From Inhella crocodyli (GTDB lineage Bacteria; Pseudomonadota; Gammaproteobacteria; Burkholderiales; Burkholderiaceae_C), in contig NZ_SACM01000001.1 in assembly GCF_004004565.1 (NCBI RefSeq), positions 682,001 to 746,000 of the forward strand: a stretch of 64,000 bases of DNA, read 5' to 3'. The notes under the pieces are model-generated. The model saw nothing but the letters and a program-made list of their open reading frames with translations, ran no database searches and had not been told where the DNA came from. The position numbers and the translations under genes are program-made. Of the stretch, positions 7,889-23,517 are shown one piece after another; position 1 is the stretch's first letter; every line of letters starts with the position of its first letter.

Positions 7889-8266
7889 TCAGTGCGCGTC
7901 GATCACAGCGCTGCGAGAGGGCAAGGCGAGCAGGTCGCCGCGTCGCATGCGGGGCAGCCGTGGCGAATCGGTGAGTCGCTCGTGCAGGCTGCTCACGTTG
8001 CGCACCAGGCGGGCCAGGGCCCGCTCGAAGGCGATGCGCCAGTCTTCGGCCACCTCGGTCAACACCAAGGCGTGGCCTTGTCGCGTGCGCAGCATCAGCC
8101 GGCAGCGCTTGTCCCGGCCGTTGCGCGGGCCGTTGTCATCGTCAAGGTTGACCTCGATGCGCTGGACCCAGAAGGCCAGGCGTCTCAGCGCGAAGCGCAG
8201 TCGCTCCCGGGTCAGGGGAAGCAAGGGCGAGGCGGCCGCGGTTCGGGTCTTGACGTCAATCTGCAT
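7889..8266 (-). CDS. HPF/RaiA-family ribosome-associated protein
   Basis: A 125-residue protein resembling the ribosome-hibernation factor fold: MQIDVKTRT, then a beta-strand IEVNLDDDNGPRNGRDKRCRLM and a C-terminal helix WRIAFERALARLVRNV. It lacks the ribosome-dimerising C-terminal domain of long HPF. The chosen ATG has GGAG upstream; a longer frame starting at 8371 would begin in the divergent regulator gene and add a low-complexity FFFL tail. It is the first gene of a three-gene operon with Bax1-I and TerB-like genes. A role in stress-related ribosome protection is family-based inference; it is more divergent than the housekeeping HPF. Confidence 0.75.
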   Translation of the reverse strand: MQIDVKTRTAAASPLLPLTRERLRFALRRLAFWVQRIEVNLDDDNGPRNGRDKRCRLMLRTRQGHALVLTEVAEDWRIAFERALARLVRNVSSLHERLTDSPRLPRMRRGDLLALPSRSAVIDAH

Positions 8267-8369
8267 GGTCCATCTCCAGAAGGAACGGGAAAACGCTGCG
8301 ATCGTGCGCGCAGCAACCTTCAGAAAGAAGAAGATGCAGACTGATTGATGTTCAGTTTTAATCTGAGCC

Positions 8370-9257
8370 ATGAACTACCACCACCTGCACTACTTCTGGG
8401 TCGTCGCCACCGAAGGCGGCATGGCACGGGCGGCAGAGCGCCTTGGCGTGGCGGTGCAAACCGTCTCGGCCCAGGTTCACCAGTTGGAACGCGCCTTGGG
8501 CGTGTCGCTCTTCAAGCCTGAAGGACGGGGCCTGACCCTGACCGAGGCGGGCCAGGTGGCCTTGGCACAGGCCCAGCAGATCTTTCAGTTGGGTGCCCAG
8601 CTGCCCGAGGCGGTGCGCGCGGCGGCGCAAGCGCCCACCCTGCGACTGGCCGTGGGACTGGCCGATGGCCTGCCCAAGCTGTTGGTGCACCAAGTGTTGT
8701 CGCCCGTCCTGGGCGTTAGCAACCTGCGTCTGCAGTGCTTCGAGGACAACCCCGACGATTTGCTGGCCGCCCTGGCCCTGCACCGATTGGACCTCGTGCT
8801 GGCCGACCGCCCTCCCGCGGCCAATCCCAACCTGCGCCTGTACACCCACCGCCTGGGAGGCTCCGGCATGGGTTGGTACGCGGCACCCGAGTTGCATGCC
8901 AAGGCCGCCTCCGATTTCCCCCGCTCAATGGCCGGCGTGCCGGTGCTGCTGCCCACGGCCCACGCCGCCGTGCGCACGCCCCTGGACCGCTGGTTCCAAC
9001 GCCTGGACCTCCGCCCGCAGGTGGTGGGCGAGTTCCAAGACAGCGCCTTGCTCAAAACCTTCGGCGCCTCGGGCCTGGGGGTGTTCCCCGCCGTGGACGC
9101 GGTCCACGAGCACGTGGTCCAACGGTATGGCGTGTTGCGCGTGGGCGCCATCGAAGGGGTCGAGGAGCAGGTGTGGGCGATCGGGACCGAGAAACGCGTC
9201 CAGCACCCTTTGGTGGCCAAGCTCTTGGCAGGGACAGGTCCGAAAACCGCGTCTTGA
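8370..9257 (+). CDS. LysR-family regulator, NhaR type
   Basis: A 295-residue LysR protein. The N-terminus MNYHHLHYFWVVATEGGMARAAERL (landmark HHLHYFW) and the helix-turn-helix GVAVQTVSAQVHQLE are characteristic of NhaR, the sodium/pH-responsive activator of nhaA, rather than of generic LysR proteins. The C-terminal effector domain (about 90-290) includes GLADGLPKLL and VGEFQDSALLKTFGASGLGVF, also NhaR-like. It is divergent from the HPF-like operon with about 100 bases between the starts, so it may control that operon. No antiporter gene is in view. Confidence 0.88.
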   Translation: MNYHHLHYFWVVATEGGMARAAERLGVAVQTVSAQVHQLERALGVSLFKPEGRGLTLTEAGQVALAQAQQIFQLGAQLPEAVRAAAQAPTLRLAVGLADGLPKLLVHQVLSPVLGVSNLRLQCFEDNPDDLLAALALHRLDLVLADRPPAANPNLRLYTHRLGGSGMGWYAAPELHAKAASDFPRSMAGVPVLLPTAHAAVRTPLDRWFQRLDLRPQVVGEFQDSALLKTFGASGLGVFPAVDAVHEHVVQRYGVLRVGAIEGVEEQVWAIGTEKRVQHPLVAKLLAGTGPKTAS

Positions 9258-9285
9258 GTGGCCGCGGGCCCAACACAATCGGCCC

Positions 9286-10737
9286 ATGCCCTCAACGCCC
9301 CGCCCTTTGGACCCCGCCGCCTGCTACGCCGCCTTGCAAGCACGCGACGCCCGCTTCGACGGCCATTGGTTCACGGGCGTGACCAGCACCGGGGTGTACT
9401 GCCGGCCCATCTGCCGCGTTCGCACCCCAAAGGCCGAGAACTGCCGCTTCTTCCCCCACGCCGCCGCCGCCGAATCGGCCGGTTTCCGACCTTGTTTGAA
9501 GTGCCGGCCCGAACTGGCGCCGCGGTCGTTCTCGGTCATGGAGGCGTCCCGCTCCTTGGCCCATGCCGCCCGCGAGCGGCTCGATGCGGCCGCCCGGCAC
9601 GGTGAGGGGCCCTCGCTGGAGGCGCTGGCGAAGGGTCTCGGGGTCACCGCCCGGCACCTGCGCCGCATCTTTGCCGACGCCTTCGGCGTTTCTCCCCTGG
9701 CCTACTTGCAGACGCAGCGCTTGCTGACCGCCAAGCAGTTGCTGACCGACACCCAACTGCCCCTGGCCAGCGTGGCCGCCCAGGCGGGCTTTGGCAGCAC
9801 GCGCGCCTTCCAAGACGCCTGGTCCCAACAGTACCGCCTGGCCCCGCTGCAACTGCGCAAGCAGGCCGCGCAAACGGCGGCGCCGCCCCTCACGCTGAGC
9901 TATCGGCCCCCGTATGCCGTGCCCGAGCTGCTGTCCTTTCTGGCCGTTCGGGCCATCCCCGGCGTGGAAGACGTGGACCAGGCGCGGCGTCGGGTGCGCC
10001 GCACCGTGCGTGCCGGTACCACCGTGGGTCAGTTGGCCGTGGAGTTCGATGCCGACCTGCCGAGGGTGCGCCTCCACCTGTCCGACACCCTGTGGCCCCA
10101 TGCCGCCGAGATTCAAGGCCGGGTGCGGCAGTGGCTGGACCTGGACGCCGACCCCGACGCCATCGCCCAGCGCCTGGCCGCCCTGCGGCCGACGCCAGGG
10201 CTGCGCCTGGCGGGCGGCGTCGACCGCTTCGAGCTGGCGGTGCGCGCGGTGCTGGGTCAGCAGGTGACCGTGGCCGCAGCGCGCACCGTGAGCCAACGCG
10301 TGGTGCAGGCCTGGGGCCAAGCCTTGCCCGATGCGCAAGGCCTGGGCGAGGGCCAGGCGTGGCTGTTCCCCACGCCCCAAGCCCTGGCCCATGCCAGCGT
10401 CGAGGCCGTGGCGGCGTGTGGCATGCCCCTGCGGCGGGCGCAATGCTTGGTGGGCCTGGCCCAAGCCTGGCCCGCGCTGCGGATGGCGCAGCCCACGCCG
10501 CACGACCCCGATGCGGCCGAGGCCGAATTGCAGCAACTGGCCGGCATCGGCCCCTGGACGGCGGCCTACATCCGCATGCGCGCCTGGCCCTGGCCCGACC
10601 GCTTCTTGCCCGGCGATGGGGTGCTGCGCCAGCAACTGGCCCTGGACCCTCACGACCCCACCGTCTTCGCCCCCTACCGCAGCTACGCCGTGCTGCAACT
10701 GTGGCAACGCGCCACGCTTGCGAAAGCCCCCTCATGA
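9286..10737 (+). CDS. alkA: Ada-AlkA fusion: methyl-phosphotriester sensor plus 3-methyladenine DNA glycosylase II
   Basis: A 483-residue multidomain repair protein. Residues 1-80 form the Ada zinc domain with C39, C43, C70 and C73 (GVYCRPIC ... FRPCLKC); C39 is the expected methyl acceptor. An AraC-type helix-turn-helix spans about 95-190 (SLEALAKGLGVTARHLRRIF, then TQLPLASVAAQAGFGSTRAFQDAW). The rest (about 195-483) is AlkA, with the helix-hairpin-helix LQQLAGIGPWTAAYI and the catalytic aspartate in the GDGVL stretch. The fusion links methyl-phosphotriester sensing, transcription activation and base excision. The start is the ATG at 9286; a much longer upstream frame overlaps the LysR gene and is spurious. 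It overlaps ogt by 4 bases. Confidence 0.93.
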   Translation: MPSTPRPLDPAACYAALQARDARFDGHWFTGVTSTGVYCRPICRVRTPKAENCRFFPHAAAAESAGFRPCLKCRPELAPRSFSVMEASRSLAHAARERLDAAARHGEGPSLEALAKGLGVTARHLRRIFADAFGVSPLAYLQTQRLLTAKQLLTDTQLPLASVAAQAGFGSTRAFQDAWSQQYRLAPLQLRKQAAQTAAPPLTLSYRPPYAVPELLSFLAVRAIPGVEDVDQARRRVRRTVRAGTTVGQLAVEFDADLPRVRLHLSDTLWPHAAEIQGRVRQWLDLDADPDAIAQRLAALRPTPGLRLAGGVDRFELAVRAVLGQQVTVAAARTVSQRVVQAWGQALPDAQGLGEGQAWLFPTPQALAHASVEAVAACGMPLRRAQCLVGLAQAWPALRMAQPTPHDPDAAEAELQQLAGIGPWTAAYIRMRAWPWPDRFLPGDGVLRQQLALDPHDPTVFAPYRSYAVLQLWQRATLAKAPS

Positions 10738-11225
10738 GCACCGCCCCCTTGTTGGCGCAGTTCCGCACCGAAACCCCCTATGGCCCCGTCCTCCTGGCCC
10801 GCACGGCCAAGGGCCTGGCGGGCCTGTGGAACGCCGGTCAGGCCCACCACCCACCGCCCTTGAGCGCGCCCGTAGCCAATCACCCCTGGTTTGACGCCGC
10901 ACGACGTGCGCTGGACGCCTGGGCCACCTTGAAGGACGACCCCGTGCTGCCGCCTCTGGACCCGCAGGGCACCGCGTTCCAGCAGGCGGTCTGGGTGCGC
11001 CTGCTCGCCATCCCCCGCGGTGGGTTGACCAGCTATGGGGCCATCGCCCACGCCTTGGGCAAGCCGCAAGCCAGTCGGGCCGTGGGCGCCGCGGTGGGGC
11101 GCAATCCCATTGGCATCCTGGTGCCCTGCCATCGCGTGGTGGGCGCCCGTGGAGAGCTCACCGGCTACGCTGGGGGCCTGCCCCTCAAAACCCTGCTGCT
11201 GCAGCAAGAAGGCGTCTTGATCTGA
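10734..11225 (+). CDS. ogt: Methylated-DNA-[protein]-cysteine S-methyltransferase
   Basis: A 163-residue O6-alkylguanine-DNA alkyltransferase. The acceptor site is VPCHRVVG with C132; the arginine finger and helix-turn-helix are in SYGAIAHALGKPQASRAVGAAVGRNP. The N-terminal half is short and lacks the Ada sensing domain, which is supplied by the neighbouring fusion. The start overlaps the alkA stop (ATGA) and the stop overlaps the start of the EamA transporter (TGATG), so all three genes are coupled. Probably induced together with alkA by methylation damage through the Ada-type sensor. Confidence 0.95.
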   Translation: MSTAPLLAQFRTETPYGPVLLARTAKGLAGLWNAGQAHHPPPLSAPVANHPWFDAARRALDAWATLKDDPVLPPLDPQGTAFQQAVWVRLLAIPRGGLTSYGAIAHALGKPQASRAVGAAVGRNPIGILVPCHRVVGARGELTGYAGGLPLKTLLLQQEGVLI

Positions 11226-12109
11226 TGAAACCCGCCGACCTGGCTGAATTGCTGGCCTTGGCCGCCATTTGGGGCGCCTCCTTTTTGTTCATGCGCTGGG
11301 GGGCCCCAGAGTTCGGTGCGCTGTCCCTCGCCTGGCTGCGGGTGCTGCTGGCCTCGCTGGCGCTGCTGCCCTTGTTGGCGTGGCGGCAAGGCGGCGGCAG
11401 CCTGGCCTTGATGCGCCAGCACTGGCGGCCCCTGCTGCTGATGAGCTTTGCCAACTCCGCCCTGCCCTTCGCGTTGTTTGCCTACGCGGCCCTGCACCTG
11501 CCCGCGGGCCTGTCCAGCATCCTCAACGCGACCGTGCCCATGTGGGGCGCCTTGGTCGCCTGGGTCTGGTTGGGGCAGGCCCCCACCGCATGGCGCCTGC
11601 TGGGCCTGGCCGTGGGCTTCGGTGGGGTCGTGCTGCTGGTGTGGGCGAAAACGGGGCTGAGCGGCGATGCACGGTTTTGGGCGGTGCTGGCCTGCCTGCT
11701 GGCGACGCTGAACTACGCCGTCGCCGCCATGGCCACCAAGCGTTGGTTGGGCGATTTGCCCCCGTTGGCCGTGGCCACCGGCAGCCAACTGGGCGCGGCA
11801 GCGTGGTTGCTGGTGCCCGGTTGGTGGGCCTGGCCCGCCGTGATGCCCGGGCCGAGCGCCTGGGGCAGCTTGTTGGCGCTGGCCCTGCTGTGCACCGGGG
11901 TGGCGTACATCCTGTACTTCCGCCTCATGACCCGGGTGGGGCCCACGAATGCCATCACGGTCACCTTCTTGATCCCGGTGTTCGCCGTGATCTGGGGCGC
12001 GCTCTTCTTGGGCGAGCCCTTGACCTTGCCGATGCTGGGCGGCGGCCTGCTGGTGCTGGCGGGCACGGCCATGGCCTTGGGGCTGTGGCCGCGCCGCTCA
12101 CCGACCTGA
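11225..12109 (+). CDS. EamA/DMT-superfamily inner-membrane transporter
   Basis: A 294-residue protein with ten hydrophobic segments in two repeated EamA halves (about 5-140 and 150-290). Landmarks are AAIWGASFLFMRWG at the start, LNATVPMWGALVAWVWLG, and FLIPVFAVIWGALFLGEPLT in the second half. This family exports metabolites and drugs; the substrate cannot be told from sequence. It is translationally coupled to ogt (TGATG), placing an exporter in an alkylation-repair cassette, although chance operon membership is possible. Confidence 0.88.
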   Translation: MKPADLAELLALAAIWGASFLFMRWGAPEFGALSLAWLRVLLASLALLPLLAWRQGGGSLALMRQHWRPLLLMSFANSALPFALFAYAALHLPAGLSSILNATVPMWGALVAWVWLGQAPTAWRLLGLAVGFGGVVLLVWAKTGLSGDARFWAVLACLLATLNYAVAAMATKRWLGDLPPLAVATGSQLGAAAWLLVPGWWAWPAVMPGPSAWGSLLALALLCTGVAYILYFRLMTRVGPTNAITVTFLIPVFAVIWGALFLGEPLTLPMLGGGLLVLAGTAMALGLWPRRSPT

Positions 12110-12149
12110 GGCGGGCGCCAGGGCCCGCACGCGGCCCCGGGCGGAAGAC

Positions 12150-18861
<6,712 letters not shown>

Positions 18862-18878
18862 GGCTGCCGGTCGAAACA

Positions 18879-18939
18879 AAGCCCGTTCTCTCTATGAAAA
18901 CGGGCTTGAAATGGGGCGCGGATGATAGCATCGCGCCCC
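18879..18939. promoter_or_regulatory. Two inverted repeats in the smc-queF divergent intergenic region
   Basis: The 99-base space between smc and queF contains AAGCCCGTT (18879-18887) facing AACGGGCTT (18899-18907), a perfect 9-bp arm with an 11-nt loop. Next to it is GGGGCGCGGATG (18913-18924) facing CATCGCGCCCC (18929-18939), 11 bp with one bulged G. The first would form a hairpin in the smc leader; the second overlaps where divergent promoters are expected. They may be operators or leader structures; function is unknown. Confidence 0.5.
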
Positions 18940-18960
18940 CTCCCGAACGCCCCCGCCGCC

Positions 18961-19443
18961 ATGGCCACCACCAAGAAGAAGACCCCCCCGGCCAGCCAGC
19001 GCCAGAAGCCCACCAACCCGCCCAGCAAGCCGAGCAAAGAGCTGCAGGTGTTCCCGAACCCGGCGCCTCAACGCGATTACCTGCTGCAGTTCCAGGTGCC
19101 CGAGTTCACCTGCCACTGCCCGCTGACCGGCCAGCCGGACTTCGCCCACTTCACCATCGAGATGGTGGCCGACGAGTGGTGCGTCGAGCTCAAGAGCTTG
19201 AAGATGTACATGTGGAGCTACCGCGACGAGGGCGCGTTCCACGAGGCCGTGACGAACAAGATCCTGGACGACATCGTCAAGGTGACCAACCCGCGCTTCG
19301 CCCGCATCAAGGCCCGCTGGTACGTGCGCGGCGGCATCTACACGAACATCGTGGCCGAGCACCGCAAAAAGGGCTGGAAGCCGGCCACGCCGGTCGAGTT
19401 CCCCGCCTTCCCGATGGAATCGGGCTTGCTGGCCGGCGGATGA
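18961..19443 (+). CDS. queF: NADPH-dependent 7-cyano-7-deazaguanine reductase
   Basis: A 160-residue protein of the short QueF class, which reduces preQ0 to preQ1 in queuosine synthesis. The nucleophile is in [13 protein letters not shown] (probably C53, with the family aspartate at about D60), and the QueF signature [13 protein letters not shown] follows. The ATG at 18961 gives a lysine-rich N-terminus; a longer in-frame start at 18922 falls in the inverted-repeat region. It overlaps dapC by 4 bases (ATGA). No preQ1 riboswitch is visible upstream. Confidence 0.95.
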   Translation: MATTKKKTPPASQRQKPTNPPSKPSKELQVFPNPAPQRDYLLQFQVPEFTCHCPLTGQPDFAHFTIEMVADEWCVELKSLKMYMWSYRDEGAFHEAVTNKILDDIVKVTNPRFARIKARWYVRGGIYTNIVAEHRKKGWKPATPVEFPAFPMESGLLAGG

Positions 19444-20645
19444 ACCCCCGCCTCGCCCTCCTCCAGCCCTACCCCTTCGAGCGCCTGAAGGCCGAGCTGG
19501 CGGGCATCCAGCCGCCGGCGGGCCTGCGCGCCATCAGCCTGGGCATGGGCGAACCGCGCCACGACGCACCGCCCGAAGTGCTGGCGGCGCTGCGCAACAA
19601 CCTGGGCGGCTTGTCGAACTACCCGGCCACCGCCGGCGGTGAGCCGCTGCGGCAGGCCATTGCGGCCTGGGTGCACCGGCGCTACGGGGTGGCCTTGAAC
19701 GCGGCCACACAGCTGCTGCCCGTGAACGGCTCGCGCGAGGCGCTGTTCGCCATCGCGCAAACGGTGATGGACGCCAGCCAAGCCGGCGCCACCGTCGTGT
19801 GCCCCAACCCGTTCTACCAAATCTACGAGGGTGCGGCCCTGCTGGCCGGGGCGCAGGTCGCCTTCGCCAACAGCGACCCGGCACGCAACTTCGCGGTCGA
19901 CTGGACGTCCATCGACGACGCCACCTGGGCGCGCACGCAGCTGCTGTACGTGTGCACGCCGGGCAACCCCAGCGGCGCGGTGATGCCCCTGGCCGAATGG
20001 GAGCGCTTGTTCGCCTTGAGCGACCGGCACGGCTTTGTCATCGCCGCCGATGAGTGCTACTCCGAGATCTACCTCGAGGACGAGCCCCCATTGGGCAGCC
20101 TGCAAGCGGCCCAGGCCCTGGGCCGAAGCGACTTCAAGAACCTGATCAGCTTCACCAGCCTGTCCAAGCGCAGCAGCGTGCCGGGCCTGCGCTCGGGTTT
20201 CGTCGCGGGCGACGCGGCGCTGATCAAGGCCTTCCTGCTCTACCGGACGTACCACGGCAGCGCCATGGGGCCGGCGGTGCAAGCCGCCAGCGTCGCCGCC
20301 TGGAACGACGAAGCCCACGTGGCCGCCAATCGGGCGCTGTACCAAGCCAAGTTCCAGGCCGTGCTGCCCTTGCTGCACGACGTGCTGGACGTGCAAGCCC
20401 CGGATGCGGGCTTCTACCTGTGGGCTGGCGTGCCTTCCCACGTGGAGGGGGGCTGCGACCTCGCCTTCGCGAAGGCCCTGCTCGCACAATGCAACGTTCA
20501 CGTCTTGCCCGGCAGCCTGCTGGCCCGGGAAGCCCAAGGCGTGAACCCAGGACGCGGCCGCGTGCGGCTGGCCCTGGTGGCCGAACTGGCCGACTGCGTG
20601 GAAGCCGCGCAGCGCATCCGCAACCAATTGTTGAGTCCCGCATGA
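19440..20645 (+). CDS. dapC: Succinyldiaminopimelate transaminase
   Basis: A 401-residue class-I PLP aminotransferase. [37 protein letters not shown] and the PLP-lysine region [17 protein letters not shown] (lysine at about 246) are present. It is placed directly before dapD with an ATGA overlap, so it makes N-succinyl-L,L-diaminopimelate in the succinylase branch of lysine and peptidoglycan synthesis. The specific assignment leans on that context, since close homologues have other substrates. Confidence 0.93.
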   Translation: MNPRLALLQPYPFERLKAELAGIQPPAGLRAISLGMGEPRHDAPPEVLAALRNNLGGLSNYPATAGGEPLRQAIAAWVHRRYGVALNAATQLLPVNGSREALFAIAQTVMDASQAGATVVCPNPFYQIYEGAALLAGAQVAFANSDPARNFAVDWTSIDDATWARTQLLYVCTPGNPSGAVMPLAEWERLFALSDRHGFVIAADECYSEIYLEDEPPLGSLQAAQALGRSDFKNLISFTSLSKRSSVPGLRSGFVAGDAALIKAFLLYRTYHGSAMGPAVQAASVAAWNDEAHVAANRALYQAKFQAVLPLLHDVLDVQAPDAGFYLWAGVPSHVEGGCDLAFAKALLAQCNVHVLPGSLLAREAQGVNPGRGRVRLALVAELADCVEAAQRIRNQLLSPA

Positions 20646-21466
20646 CCGTCGAACTGCAATCCCTCCTCGAAGCCGCCTGGGAACGGCGCACCGAGTTCAG
20701 CCCGAAGAGCGCCCCGGCCGACGTGCGCGACGCCGTGAACCACGTGTTGGGCGAACTCGACGCCGGCCGCCTGCGCGTGGCCAGCCGCGAGGGCGTGGGC
20801 CAGTGGACGGTTCACCAGTGGATCAAGAAGGCCGTGTTGCTCAGCTTCCGCTTGAACGACAACGTGCCCCAGGGCAGCGGCCCGATGAGCTTCTACGACA
20901 AGGTGCCCACCAAGTTCGAAGGCTGGAGCGCCGAGCAGTTCGCCGCCAGTGGCGTGCGCGTGGTACCGCCGGCCGTCGCCCGCCGTGGCAGCTTCGTGGC
21001 CAAGAACGTGGTGCTGATGCCCTCGTACGTGAACATCGGCGCCTTTGTCGACGAAGGCGCCATGGTCGACACCTGGGCCACCGTGGGCAGCTGCGCGCAA
21101 ATCGGCAAGAACGTGCACCTGAGCGGCGGCGTGGGCATCGGCGGGGTGCTGGAGCCCCTGCAGGCCAACCCCACCATCATCGAAGACCACTGCTTCATCG
21201 GGGCCCGCTCTGAAGTCGTGGAGGGCGTGATCGTCGAAGAACACTCCGTCATCTCGATGGGCGTGTACATCGGCCAAAGCACGCCGATCTTCGACCGGGA
21301 AACCGGCGAGATCACCTACGGCCGCGTGCCCGCCGGCTCGGTGGTCATCAGCGGCAGCCTGCCGCGCGATGGCGGTCGCTACAACCTGTACGCTGCGATC
21401 ATCGTCAAGAAGGTCGACGCCCAAACCCGCGCCAAGACCTCGATCAACGAGTTGCTGCGCGCTTGA
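20642..21466 (+). CDS. dapD: 2,3,4,5-tetrahydropyridine-2,6-dicarboxylate N-succinyltransferase
   Basis: A 274-residue left-handed beta-helix succinyltransferase. The N-terminal helical domain has [18 protein letters not shown]; hexapeptide repeats run from about residue 105 to 230 ([51 protein letters not shown]). It uses succinyl-CoA to commit the diaminopimelate pathway. Coupled upstream to dapC; 10 bases separate it from the pilU-like gene. Confidence 0.97.
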   Translation: MTVELQSLLEAAWERRTEFSPKSAPADVRDAVNHVLGELDAGRLRVASREGVGQWTVHQWIKKAVLLSFRLNDNVPQGSGPMSFYDKVPTKFEGWSAEQFAASGVRVVPPAVARRGSFVAKNVVLMPSYVNIGAFVDEGAMVDTWATVGSCAQIGKNVHLSGGVGIGGVLEPLQANPTIIEDHCFIGARSEVVEGVIVEEHSVISMGVYIGQSTPIFDRETGEITYGRVPAGSVVISGSLPRDGGRYNLYAAIIVKKVDAQTRAKTSINELLRA

Positions 21467-21476
21467 AGGAGGAACG

Positions 21477-22634
21477 ATGAGCACTGGGAACATGGACCGC
21501 ATCCTTCGGCTGATGGCCGAAAAGGGTGCCTCGGACTGCTACCTGTCGGCCAACAGCCCCGTGCTCATCAAGCTCAACGGCCAGGTCGTTCAGCTGTCCG
21601 ACCAAGCCCTCAGCCCCACGCAGCCCCGGCAATTGGTGGCCGAGGTGCTGTCGCCGAAAGAGCTGGCCGAGTTGGACGAACACGGCGAGTTGAACCTCGC
21701 CATCAGCATCCCGAAGGTCGGCAGCTTTCGCCTGAGCGGCTTTCGCCAGCGCGGTTCGATCGCGGCGGTGTTTCGCCACATCGCGCACATCATTCCCGAG
21801 CTCAGCGACCTCAAGCTCCCGAGCATCTTGGGCGACCTGGTGCTGGAAAAGCGCGGCCTGGTGCTGATGGTGGGCGCCACCGGCACCGGCAAAAGCACGA
21901 CCCTGGCGGCCATGCTGGAGAAGCGCAACAAGACCATGTCGGGCCACATCCTCACCATCGAGGACCCGATCGAGTACCTGTTCCAGAACAAGAAGTCGGT
22001 GGTCAACCAGCGCGAGGTCGGCCGCGACACCGCCACCTTGCAAGTCGCCCTCAAGAACGCCTTGCGGCAGGCGCCAGACGCCATCCTCATCGGGGAGATT
22101 CGCGACAAGGAGACCATGACGGCCGCGATCTCGTACGCGCTCTCGGGTCACTTGGTGCTGGCCACCTTGCACGGCAACAACAGCACGCATGCGCTGAACC
22201 GCATCTTGTCGTTCTACCCGCCGGAAGCGCGCCCTGCCCTGCTGGGCGACTTGTCGGCAGGTTTGAAGGCCATCATCAGCCAGCGCTTGGTTCGGGCCCA
22301 AACCGGCGGTCGCGTGCCGGTGGTGGAAGTTCTGCTGAACAGCAAGCTCATCAGCGAGTTGATCGAGCAAGGCGATTTCAACGGCGTCAAAGAGGCCATG
22401 GAGAAGTCCATGGCCGAAGGCTCGCAGACCTTCGAGGAGCACTTTGCCCAGTTGATCGAGTCGGGCGTCATCACCCGCGAAGAAGGCTTGGCGTTCGCCG
22501 ACTCGCCCACCAACCTGCTGTGGCGCCTGCAGAACACCAATGCGCCCATCGATCGCGCCCCGGTGCAAACCGAAGACGCCCCCCCCGACCAGGCCACGTT
22601 CACCGAAATCACCCTGGAAATGACGCCGGAATGA
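21477..22634 (+). CDS. pilU: Type IV pilus retraction ATPase, PilU-like
   Basis: A 385-residue PilT/PilU-family motor ATPase. It has the N-terminal PAS-like domain (ILRLMAEKGASDCYLSANSPV), Walker A GATGTGKST (about 135-143), Asp box ILTIEDPIEYLF, Walker B ILIGEIRD and His box HLVLATLHGNNS. The extended C-terminus (FTEITLEMTPE) and ILSFYPPEARPALL favour PilU over PilT. A strong GAAGGAGG precedes the ATG. Its site after dapCD and away from other pil genes suggests a secondary paralogue. It would work with PilT in pilus retraction at the inner membrane. Confidence 0.87.
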   Translation: MSTGNMDRILRLMAEKGASDCYLSANSPVLIKLNGQVVQLSDQALSPTQPRQLVAEVLSPKELAELDEHGELNLAISIPKVGSFRLSGFRQRGSIAAVFRHIAHIIPELSDLKLPSILGDLVLEKRGLVLMVGATGTGKSTTLAAMLEKRNKTMSGHILTIEDPIEYLFQNKKSVVNQREVGRDTATLQVALKNALRQAPDAILIGEIRDKETMTAAISYALSGHLVLATLHGNNSTHALNRILSFYPPEARPALLGDLSAGLKAIISQRLVRAQTGGRVPVVEVLLNSKLISELIEQGDFNGVKEAMEKSMAEGSQTFEEHFAQLIESGVITREEGLAFADSPTNLLWRLQNTNAPIDRAPVQTEDAPPDQATFTEITLEMTPE

Positions 22635-22647
22635 GCGGCGTGCCCCG

Positions 22648-23517
22648 ATGGCTCTGACCCTGATGCAAGCGGTGGATGCCGCTGCCACCCGCTTGGACGC
22701 CGCCGGCGTCGCCTTTGGACAAGGCACCACCAACGCGTTCGACGAAGCCGCCTGGCTGGTGCTGTGGCGCTTGCAACTGCCGGTGGACGCGCTGGACGAC
22801 GAGGCCGATCGGCCCGTGACCCCCGACGAGCAGGCTGCGGTGGACGCCTTGATCGACACCCGGATTCGCACCCGGCAACCGGCGGCCTACCTGACGGGCG
22901 AAGCCTGGCTGCAAGGCGTGCCCTTTCACATCGACGCGCGCAGCATCGTGCCGCGCAGCTTCATCGCCGAACTGATTGCCGACGCCAGCATCGACCCGTG
23001 GCTGGGCGAGCACACCCAGCGCGTGCTCGACTTGTGCACGGGCAACGGTTCCCTGGCCGTGCTGGCGGCCATGGCCTGGCCCGAGTTGCGGGTGGTGGGC
23101 ACCGACCTGAGTGAGGATGCGCTGGCCGTGGCTCGCCGCAACGTGGAGCGCCACGGCCTGAACGAACGCATCCAGCTGCTGCAGGGCGACGGCTTGGCGG
23201 CCAGCGACGGCGGTTTCGACTTGATCCTCTGCAATCCCCCCTACGTCAACGCCTCGTCCATGGCCAGCTTGCCGCCCGAGTTCCGCGCCGAGCCCGCGCT
23301 GGCCCTGGCCGGCGGCACCGACGGCATGGACTTCGTCCGCCGCTTGCTGGCCGAGGCCCCCCGTCGCCTGAACGACCGCGGCGTGCTGGTGCTGGAAATC
23401 GGCCACGAACGCGCGCATTTCGAGGCTGCCTTCCCCCACTTGGAGGCGGTGTGGTTGGAAACCAGCGCAGGCGCCGACCAGGTGCTGCTGCTGACGCGCG
23501 AGGCCTTGCTCGCATGA
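22648..23517 (+). CDS. prmB: Ribosomal protein L3 N5-glutamine methyltransferase
   Basis: A 289-residue SAM-dependent methyltransferase of the HemK/PrmB class. The N-terminal helical substrate domain precedes the Rossmann core with VLDLCTGNGSLAVLAA (SAM loop), VVGTDLSEDAL and the catalytic NPPYVN. FIAELIADASIDPWL supports PrmB rather than PrmC. It methylates a glutamine of ribosomal protein L3. It overlaps the following ABC-F gene by 4 bases (ATGA). Confidence 0.93.
   Translation: MALTLMQAVDAAATRLDAAGVAFGQGTTNAFDEAAWLVLWRLQLPVDALDDEADRPVTPDEQAAVDALIDTRIRTRQPAAYLTGEAWLQGVPFHIDARSIVPRSFIAELIADASIDPWLGEHTQRVLDLCTGNGSLAVLAAMAWPELRVVGTDLSEDALAVARRNVERHGLNERIQLLQGDGLAASDGGFDLILCNPPYVNASSMASLPPEFRAEPALALAGGTDGMDFVRRLLAEAPRRLNDRGVLVLEIGHERAHFEAAFPHLEAVWLETSAGADQVLLLTREALLA

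Noticed and set aside
8593-10737. 714-codon frame fusing the LysR region to Ada-AlkA
   Set aside because: The first 231 codons are an out-of-frame shadow of the LysR gene; the Ada domain begins at 9286.
18862-18960. preQ1 riboswitch upstream of queF
   Set aside because: The short leader lacks the preQ1-I/II/III consensus and consists of two simple dyads instead.
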